This document shows positions 1 through 7,507 of a stretch of 23,931 nt of DNA, piece after piece. Position numbers and translations under genes: made by a program. Source of the stretch: Corallochytrium limacisporum (Eukaryota; Opisthokonta); the NCBI GenBank assembly GCA_002811645.1, contig PDIP01000106.1, positions 119,635 through 143,565 on the forward strand. The letters are read 5' to 3'. The notes under the pieces are model-generated. The model was not told the origin of the DNA. It saw only the letters and a program-made list of their open reading frames with translations, and made no database searches. Positions within the stretch are counted from its first letter, which is position 1. Every line of letters begins with the position of its first letter.

Positions 1-1182
1 ATTATACAATCAAGATTAAAAAAGATCCTCGGGAGTCAAGTTTTTCGGAGTTTTGACCCTAACATACCAGACAGAGGGTGGTACCGCGCCCCGGTGTGGC
101 GATACAGGAAACAAGAATGGGAGGGGCAGATATGAAAACCGGACTCACAATGGGAGACTGCAGTTGAAATTCTCAAGCCAGACCTCCTCGCCGGGAAGTT
201 GCCGCATCGTACTCCATCTATCTGTTCGCTATCACCCGTCCCCTCCGGACGTTCCTATTACGCTATATTATTGGGTTCACCTAGTATCAGCAGCAGTTGA
301 TAGACAACTCGCGGAGAACCCGTGTCACACTACGTATGCTGCTGACCCTTCTCTTGAAATCCCCCGTCATCACCGCTAGCACCCTTCGTGGTTCGCGTTT
401 GCACCTACCACTACCATCCCTTCATCCCGTGTGCCATTGCACCGTAGAGGTATACCCACAAAGCCATACACTTGACACCCGAGAGTTGTATGTGGGTGAG
501 GGGGATGACGTGGGCGACGGTCATAATTTGTTCTTCCTCTGCCGGCTAAGTGGGTTTACTGCGGGCCAAGGGTGAACTAGGAACATGGATCACACTGGTC
601 GCCGTGTTTGTCGATCACTGGCTAGCCCTGGCAGTTTCACAGCCGTGTTGCTGCCATTCGTGAAGAAATATCGACAAAAGTGCTAAACAGGTGTGAACAG
701 TTCCGGCTGACCCTGTGTGATGATTAAGCAACTTAGAGACAAATGCCTAACATTTTATTTCACAACATGGACCCGTCGGGGATTTTGCACGTCTAGGCGA
801 AAGCAGTGTGGTGTTCGAAGGGCTGGAACGGTGGACTTCTAATTGTTGAACGGGAGTCCATTTATCATGGCAGGAGTTCCTGCAGTGCGTTTCATGGCGG
901 GAGGTCTCAAGCAAAATATCCCATCACGCACCTTACAGGTTAAAGCAACCGACGCTGCTCCATTTCGTAAAGTTTTGCTATGGCCTGCAGGAATGCTTCA
1001 CAAAACCCCTTCCTCGCAACGCTAGGATGGCGTAGCGGTGTCTCCTACTAAAAAGTCATGTCAAAGTTTCGCGAATTGCCTTCTTGGAGGTTGGGAAACG
1101 AGAGGTGTGCGAATCCACGAGCTCATTATGAGAACAGAGAAACATGTGACCTTCCCCAGCAGATCTCACACTCAAGGGCATC
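1..1182. other. Left flank without a convincing gene
   Basis: Several short open frames occur here (for example 53-379, 297-575, 843-1025 and 1038-1235 on the plus strand). None has a recognisable domain, some begin at non-ATG codons, and their composition looks random. I see no tRNA-like, repeat or transposon signature. The right part presumably holds the promoter and 5' leader of the SF1 gene that begins at 1183. The left part may be the flank of a gene outside the window. Confidence 0.5.
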
Positions 1183-2388
1183 ATGACATACCCACCCTCG
1201 AAACGGCCAGACAATTCAGATCGGCGAGAGGATGAGCCTCGCAAGCGACGAAGTCGTTGGGGTAACTCAGACACCGCGACAAGCTCTAGGTTTACACAAG
1301 GGGGGAAAGAAGGGAGTAAAGACTTCGGCAGAGACAGCTTACAAGTGGATCGACTCACCATGCGGTTACGCACGGGTGACCTTGGTATTCCTGAAGACCC
1401 TGAGGATCGCTCACCCAGCCCTCCACCTGTATATAATAGATATGGCAAGAGGGTCAACACCCGGGAACAACGAGCTCGCCAGAAACTGCACCGGGAGAGA
1501 GATGCACTCATTCAGAATCTTTTGAATGCGGACCCACGTTACAGACCACCGCCGGACTGGAAAGGATCCGCAACCGGAGAGCCACGTAAAGTGCAAGAAA
1601 AGGTGTGGATCCCTCAGGATAAGCACCGTGACATCAATTTTATTGGACTCATCATTGGACCACGCGGAAATACTCTAAAGAAGTTGGAACGAGAATCCGG
1701 CGCGAAGATCATGATCCGAGGTAAGGGCTCCGTTAAGGAAGGCAGAGTCCGGCGACACACACTGAATGATCATGAGGAGGAGTCGTTACATGCAGTAATA
1801 CAAGCTGAAGATGCGGAATCATTGAGGAAGGGCGCAGAGGCGGTGCAGAAAATCATTCAGGCTGCCATAGAGACGCCGGAGGCACAAAATGAATTAAAGC
1901 GCAGGCAACTGCGAGAGCTCGCATCATTGAATGGTACACTGCGAGATGATGAGGCAGCGTTAGGAGTAGCAGGAGACCACGATCCTCAGCAGCAGCATAC
2001 ACGTTCTGAAGCCACGCGGGAAAGTGCAACCAGCGGAAATGTAAAAGGCACCGAAGGTGCCGATGCCTACCGGATGCAAACGGAACTCAACACTCTGCTG
2101 GCGGAGCTTGGAGAAGAGAGACCCGTCCCTGTCACGGCTTCATCTGAGGGTCCTCAGCTGGAAGATCGTAAAGGATACCATACTGACGGGCCATCTAAGG
2201 GTGACTATCCGGGACGAAGTAGTAAGTACAATGCTGTTCTTGACTCCCAGCCAGCCCCTCCTTGGCTCATTGAGCACGGGGTCGCTTCCGAGGCGATGAG
2301 TCTGAGGGAGAGTTTGGCTTTGGACTTGGAACAAGAAGTTGAGAAAGGAAACTATATCCCAATGCTGCCGCGTAGATATTTACAGTAA
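1183..2388 (+). CDS. SF1: Splicing factor 1 / branchpoint-binding protein lacking zinc knuckle
   Basis: Recognises the intron branchpoint sequence in the early (commitment/E) spliceosome in the nucleus and contacts the large U2AF subunit. Seen in order: a basic-Trp UHM-ligand motif RKRRSRW at about residues 20-26; a SPSPPP motif (77-82) followed by the SF1 helix-hairpin region (NTREQRARQKL, 92-102); a KH domain (about 140-230) with the GPRG loop at 159-162; and a QUA2 helix ending in LNGTLRDDE (249-257). Established members (human SF1, yeast Msl5/BBP) continue from this point into CCHC zinc knuckles. Here the chain goes into an unrelated linker and resumes family-like sequence at LLAELGEE (305-312). 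The 401-residue protein contains no cysteine at all. The proline-rich tail is short. The start is ATG with A at -3. The function call is very secure; the knuckle loss is seen directly. Confidence 0.95.
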   Translation: MTYPPSKRPDNSDRREDEPRKRRSRWGNSDTATSSRFTQGGKEGSKDFGRDSLQVDRLTMRLRTGDLGIPEDPEDRSPSPPPVYNRYGKRVNTREQRARQKLHRERDALIQNLLNADPRYRPPPDWKGSATGEPRKVQEKVWIPQDKHRDINFIGLIIGPRGNTLKKLERESGAKIMIRGKGSVKEGRVRRHTLNDHEEESLHAVIQAEDAESLRKGAEAVQKIIQAAIETPEAQNELKRRQLRELASLNGTLRDDEAALGVAGDHDPQQQHTRSEATRESATSGNVKGTEGADAYRMQTELNTLLAELGEERPVPVTASSEGPQLEDRKGYHTDGPSKGDYPGRSSKYNAVLDSQPAPPWLIEHGVASEAMSLRESLALDLEQEVEKGNYIPMLPRRYLQ

Positions 2389-2407
2389 TGGCGTTATTAA
2401 ATTTCAA

Positions 2408-2532
2408 TACGAAAGCCTCAAAATACAAACCAAGCATTGCAACAGATTTAATGACTGTAGCACTGGCAAATATGAAAGCCTCAAAATCAAACCAAACATT
2501 GCAACAGATTTAATGACTGTAGCACTGGCAAA
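2408..2532. repeat. 63-bp tandem duplication
   Basis: Two adjacent near-identical copies: 2408-2470 (63 bp) and 2471-2532 (62 bp). Both contain the core GCAACAGATTTAATGACTG and differ by a few substitutions and a one-base indel near the middle of the left half. The pair begins about 20 bp after the SF1 stop codon, so it probably lies in that gene's 3' UTR. The small divergence indicates a fairly recent local duplication. Confidence 0.95.
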
Positions 2533-3555
2533 TTTCCAAGAACAAAAGAACATACATCCTATTTGCCCAAGAATATTTATTTTGCATCTATTTTCCACTT
2601 GAATTGTTAGGCTGGATTCCATTGAATACATACACAGGGATTGAACAGAAGGTGGATGAGAAAGCTACGAAATTAGGTGGCCTCAGTGCACCTACCGACC
2701 TTGTTGGAGAGTTTTCTTTGATTCCCGACTTGTCAGCTTACTGATTGAAATGTACTCAAAATATTGAATTCAGAGTGTGAAACTCTTATGAAATTGAATT
2801 ACGATGCTAATGAAGAATGTGAATGAAATTTTGGTCGTTTGTGTTGAAATGGCTTAACTCCCTTCCAGAGACGGAACAGAATAAAGCGAGACCTTTCGAT
2901 AGCAATGCTTCCAATCATGAGTTATGAAATGAAGAATCTATAAGCAAGGCCGCCGATATTCATCAAAAATAACGTACTGGAAATTATCCGTACGAACATG
3001 GTTGGTTTTGCTGTATCTATGTAAGCAATCTTGTAGTCTCGCTTGCTGATAGCATGGGGTCTTCTCTGGATTCTGTGTGTCGACAAAGGTTTGTTAAGTT
3101 TATGTTTGGCGAGATTTACGAAACCATGATACCAACAGATTCAAATATACAGGAGCCTGAACTCTGCAACGCAGGAGTCGTCATTCGCCGAAAGTGCTGC
3201 GCCCTACCAACTACTACAAAATTTGCCTGCATATCAGACTCATACTAAACCTGTGAGAATTCTCCCTCGCTGTCTCACCCGTTTTGTGGTCTGCCATGGC
3301 GCGAAACATGATGCCGGCCGCGCAGCAGCCGTACTGCGGACTCTGTATTGGACCCCCCTTGTTTTGGGGTAATTATGTACGGCATATTTTGTTGTGCTCT
3401 GTGAACGTAGGCAGAAGGGAGGGAAGGATGGATACAACTTGTCGACAACACGAGGCACAACGGACCACCACACAATTTGCTATGCTATGTATTGGCTGGG
3501 CGGATGGTCACATAGAGGTGAAGGACCACGGGGCATAACATTGCCCCCAGGCCCC

Positions 3556-3606
3556 GGGGTGGGGGGTTGGGGACCGGTAGGCGGACAGTTGAAGGCAGGG
3601 TGGGGG
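3556..3606 (+). other. G-rich tract with G-quadruplex potential
   Basis: G runs sit at 3556-3559 (4), 3561-3566 (6), 3569-3572 (4), 3598-3600 (3) and 3602-3606 (5). The first three runs have one- and two-base loops and the fourth is reached over a long loop, so folding is possible but not the compact canonical form. The tract lies about 450 bp upstream of the likely SWIRM-gene start. Confidence 0.4.
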
Positions 3607-4028
3607 CCGGTAATCTATCTGACGCGCTTTCCCTGAATTGTGTAAAGTGATAACCAGGTATGAAGGAGAACTTGTTTCCTGATCATCTGTCATAGTGTAA
3701 TATTTGAATTGTACTGGTGTATGACATCACTACCACTTTAGATGTGAACACCTTGATGACTTTAACTGCAAGAACAACACTGGTTGTAGACGGTACGCAT
3801 CAAAGCTCGAGAAAGTTCTATTGGAATGTAACGAAAGAGGAGCTTAGGAACTCAAAAGCGCATAAGCAACCCATTCGAAAAAGCAGAATTTTGAACATCT
3901 CTTGTTTTGTAGATAGCGCAGGAACAGACCGGAATAGGGCACAGGCACTTATCAAGACTCTGGCGGAACAAGTTGCTAAAATACTAGAAAGCAGCAAGGA
4001 ACAAGAACAGCAGAATAAGACGTACACG

Positions 4029-5759
4029 ATGGCGGTGGAAGAAGAAGTGACAAAGCAGCCAGCCGAAGGCACTGATAAGCCTGAACAGACCGAAGATCAA
4101 GAAAAAGAGCGCTCAGCAGAGGACACATCAGAACAGACTGCGAAGGAGGGGAATAGTACTACTGGTGGCAAGGCAACGGATGACGGCGACAAGAAGGATG
4201 ATGACAACAAAGAGGGCAGTGACAAAGACGAAGATGATGACGAAGATGCTGATTTTGGTGTGCTGGCAGAGCAGAAAGTGGAAATTATTGTTCCTTCCTA
4301 TTCCGCGTGGTTCAACTATAATAGTGTCGACAACATTGAAAAGCGGGCTCTGCCGGAGTTCTTCAGTGGCAAGAACCGTTCCAAAACCCCTGAGATTTAC
4401 ATGGCCTATCGCAACTTTATGATAGACACGTACCGCCTGAATCCAACTGAGTACCTAAACTTCACAGCCTGTCGGCGCAATCTGGTGGGTGATGTGTGTG
4501 CCATTGCGAGAGTCCACGCATTCCTAGAGCAGTGGGGCCTCATCAACTACCAAGTGGATGCGGATTCAGTTCCTGCCCCCTTGGGACCACCCAGCACTGC
4601 CCATTTCCACGTATCTCTCGATGTGCCAAGTGGTCTGCAACCCTTGCGTAAGGCAAAGGAGGGCACCGCGGTTTCTGTTGCGAACGGAACTAGCGCTGCC
4701 GCTCCCGAAGCCAACGGTGAAGCTGAGGGAAACGGAGAACAAGAAGCGGTGGCAGGAGACGCCGATCAGCCCAAGAGTAATGGAACTCTGATCGATAGGT
4801 ACGGCAAGGGGCTGATGAATGTACTGGCCGTGTACTGTGACAATTGTGGAAAGGTATGTCGCGCAGAGGTCTACCAGCACAAGACAGAACGGACGCGCAT
4901 CTGCGATGTTTGTTACGGCAGCGGCAAGTACGGTGTCGAGGCTCAGGCGAGTGACTTTGTGAAGCAATCAGAGCCGGCTGGTAAGGACCGGGCATGGTCG
5001 GAGGGTGAGACTCTGCGGTTGTTAGAAGGAATAGCCAAGTGTGGCACGGACTGGACACGCGTGGCTGAGTACGTGGGCACTCGGACCCAGGACGAGTGTA
5101 TCTTACACTTTGTGCGCCTGCCAATTGAAGATGAATTCCGCGAAGGTACGGACAAGGACACCAGGGCGGAGACGGACCTGACAGCACCCTTTTCCACAGC
5201 TGAAAATCCGGTCATGGCCGTTGTGGCGTACTTGGTGGCCAATGTAGAGCCTGCCCTGGGTGCCACGGCCGCTGAGGCAGCCATGCGTGAGTTTTCTAAG
5301 GCAACCGGACAGGAGGCAGAATCGACGGCAGCGAAAGAGGTAGTGGATGCGGCAGGTGAGGCGGTGACGAAAAAAGCAGCGGTCGCGGCCATGGCAGCCG
5401 CTGCTACACGTGCTCGTGCACTGGCCCTGGCTGAGGACCGTAAGATCCATGTTCACCTAGCCAAGCTGGTGGAGGCCCAGACTCATAAAGTCGAGGCCAA
5501 GCTGGCCTACTTAGAGAAGCTCCAAGAATTTATGGAGCAGGAGCGGGACAGTATTGAACGTCAGCGTCGGGAACTGTACCAGGAGCGCATTGCTCTGCAG
5601 AAAGAGAAGCTTCTGCGTAAGGAAGATCGGGCTCGTTCGGTTGACGCACTGTCCGGTGCTGGCGACCTCAGCGGTGCCGAATCCACCAGCGCCCTAAAGC
5701 GACCGGCAGAGAGCCTCTCCGGTGATGCGTCCGCCCCCAAGAACATTAAAATTCTCTAA
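4029..5759 (+). CDS. RSC8: SWIRM-ZZ-SANT chromatin remodelling subunit (Rsc8/Swi3/SMARCC family)
   Basis: Scaffold subunit of SWI/SNF- or RSC-type ATP-dependent nucleosome remodellers in the nucleus. Numbering from the chosen ATG gives 576 residues. Seen: an acidic/Ser-rich N-tail (1-80); a SWIRM domain (about 84-180, opening VEIIVPSYSAWF and including YRNFMIDTYRLNP); a ZZ-type finger with paired CxxC at 270/273 and 292/295; a SANT domain (about 318-366, RAWSEGETLRLLEGI); an Ala-rich helical region (395-470); and a C-terminal coiled coil (about 475-535). This is the domain order and size of yeast Rsc8 (557 residues). The frame is open further upstream, but position 3717 is GTG, the ATG at 3756 has a poor context, and the extra 104 codons resemble nothing in the family. 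The ATG at 4029 has A at -3 and G at +4. Whether it serves RSC, SWI/SNF or both cannot be told from sequence. Confidence 0.93.
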   Translation: MAVEEEVTKQPAEGTDKPEQTEDQEKERSAEDTSEQTAKEGNSTTGGKATDDGDKKDDDNKEGSDKDEDDDEDADFGVLAEQKVEIIVPSYSAWFNYNSVDNIEKRALPEFFSGKNRSKTPEIYMAYRNFMIDTYRLNPTEYLNFTACRRNLVGDVCAIARVHAFLEQWGLINYQVDADSVPAPLGPPSTAHFHVSLDVPSGLQPLRKAKEGTAVSVANGTSAAAPEANGEAEGNGEQEAVAGDADQPKSNGTLIDRYGKGLMNVLAVYCDNCGKVCRAEVYQHKTERTRICDVCYGSGKYGVEAQASDFVKQSEPAGKDRAWSEGETLRLLEGIAKCGTDWTRVAEYVGTRTQDECILHFVRLPIEDEFREGTDKDTRAETDLTAPFSTAENPVMAVVAYLVANVEPALGATAAEAAMREFSKATGQEAESTAAKEVVDAAGEAVTKKAAVAAMAAAATRARALALAEDRKIHVHLAKLVEAQTHKVEAKLAYLEKLQEFMEQERDSIERQRRELYQERIALQKEKLLRKEDRARSVDALSGAGDLSGAESTSALKRPAESLSGDASAPKNIKIL

Positions 5760-7507
5760 GCAAGCTGAGTACTTGGAACCACATAAATTGAAAGCCATGG
5801 CTATCGGACTCTTCTTGCAAGCACATTGCATTACATGCCTTCATTTAGTGATTAGATCGCAACAGAGAGACTGTGAAGTATCGACTGCAGTATACCCTAC
5901 GAATTTACGATATTTATTCCCTGGGACTTGAGGATCCAACAGAAGCGTCCGATGACTTCCGGTGTTGTCTCCCTTAGATCAGTTCACATCTGGTTTTGGT
6001 AATGAACTTGCCTTCCGCAACTTTGGACTATCCCCTTCATCGGGACGGCCCCTCCTCCGGAAGTACACGGCGGGTGGAAGGGGAAAGGAAGGTGGACGAG
6101 AATAGTGGAGAAACAGTGGAGAGGGCCCTTGTGTGGGGCCATCAGTGGTGAAAAGAAGCCGTTCCTTATCCTCACCATCGTGTGGAAAAGAGACTCCGAG
6201 GCGGAAAAGAGGGGGCTGAAGAAAAAAAAAACCGTACTTGCCCGTTTTGTGCTTCCCCGGCCTCGCTGTATTGCCCTTCACACCTGTGGTACTCTCGCGC
6301 TACTTAGCGGCCGCAAAACAACGTCGTTGCGAAATCCCAGAGGCCAGACCTTCTCCCCCGCAGTTCTTCCCCCTGGGGGTCCCAGTATTGGGAAGAGACA
6401 ACAAACTCAAAAGGAAGACTGAAAGTCAAAAGTGGATCTCAGGAACGGGCTGCTGAACCAGCTGACATGGGCGGCGCAGGATGAGGAGAAGAAAAAGTTA
6501 CCAGTGGTCTCGACCTTGGTAGTGGCCCACGCTGCGTTTGCACTCCGATTTTCGATTCCAAGAGATCGAACGACAACAGCACGAGTGCTGGCCAGTGATA
6601 TAATATCCGCACCTTTGCAGTACAAGTAGTACGAGTACTTACCACGGCAAGCACCGCGGCTCTGCTCTCTCTCCTTCTGACTAGTGGCGTCTTGCACCTC
6701 GCTCTCGATGAAAGGATATGTCACCTTCAGATGGTTCGCCATTGTTTCAGTACTAAAGAATACTTTTCAGTGACGATAGTAGATTGAAAGGCTATGGCAA
6801 CGCAATGGAAGGGAGCTGGAAGGAGAGACGCAATCCCAGCCTATTTGGGAGTAAGAAATCTTACGATGTGGAGGAGACACCATACAGCAAGGCAAACCAA
6901 GAAAGGTGTGAGAGGTAGGGAGCAAAAGAATTGCACTATACGAACTGAGCCTGATTCGCAAAGGGTGTTCAACACAGTACTTCTTTGCTCTATACCATCG
7001 CACTGGAGGGAAAGGAGTTCGGTGTCCCTTTCAAACTCCGGAAATGTGTGGGGTGCTCGGCGATGGCGATATGACTGTGGACAAGGGCCCCCACAGCACG
7101 TCTCTCCCAGTGGAACGACAACTACAGCAGAAATGGCACAGTCAAGGGCGTCCTGCAAAGGAAACCTTTGGGAGGACCCAATAAAGTGATAGTTGATTGT
7201 TACCACTGCTTCGGGTTAGCCAAGGCTAGATAGAGAAGTGCCTTGGGTTGACCGAAGGTTTGGCAGAGAAAGTTATTTAATTGTGTTTAGGCCCAATAAT
7301 CTTTAGTTGAGTAAAATATGGTTCGGAATTTGCGAGACTATTTTGTAACATAAGCACCAAAGTAAAACTAGATTAGGAAAATGTGTTAGCATTGGATGGG
7401 CATTAGTACCAACATAGGCTTGGCCCCGACATAACCCAGACACAGTTTGACCGCTTTTTTGATTTAATTTCCCATACATACACAGTCAGTTACACACGAG
7501 CATAAGG
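5760..7507. other. Long intergenic region before kexin
   Basis: About 1.75 kb with no identifiable gene. It contains an A9 run near 6223-6232, an AATAAA at 7180-7185, and two splice-acceptor-like sites. One is TACTAA followed by a pyrimidine stretch and CAG at 6750-6770. The other is a T-rich tract ending in CAG at 7485, just before the kexin frame. These make an unrecognised upstream exon of kexin plausible. A short frame beginning at 6708 encodes about 21 residues with a basic start and a weakly hydrophobic centre, but I could not join it convincingly. Confidence 0.45.

Larger units (their letters stand above)
2389..4028. other. Intergenic region between SF1 and the SWIRM gene
   Basis: The region holds a variant ATTAAA signal at 2396-2401 and an AATAAA at 2880-2885 that could serve the SF1 transcript, a 63-bp tandem duplication (2408-2532) and a G-rich patch (3556-3606). 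The frame of the downstream SWIRM gene stays open upstream of its likely start through about 3717. That stretch lacks family similarity and contains only one earlier ATG (3756), which has T at -3. No other gene is recognisable. Confidence 0.55.

Noticed and set aside
53-1235. Overlapping short plus-strand frames at the left end
   Set aside because: No domain, mixed non-ATG starts, random-looking composition.
1056-1511. 151-codon minus-strand frame
   Set aside because: Antisense to the conserved N-terminus of SF1.
3717-4028. Upstream start for the SWIRM protein
   Set aside because: Position 3717 is GTG and the ATG at 3756 has a poor context; the added residues match nothing in the family, so the ATG at 4029 was preferred.
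4690-5456. Three overlapping minus-strand frames of 117-165 codons
   Set aside because: Shadows of the SWIRM-family gene.
6407-7206. Short frames on both strands before kexin
   Set aside because: No recognisable domain or codon signal; they overlap each other on opposite strands.
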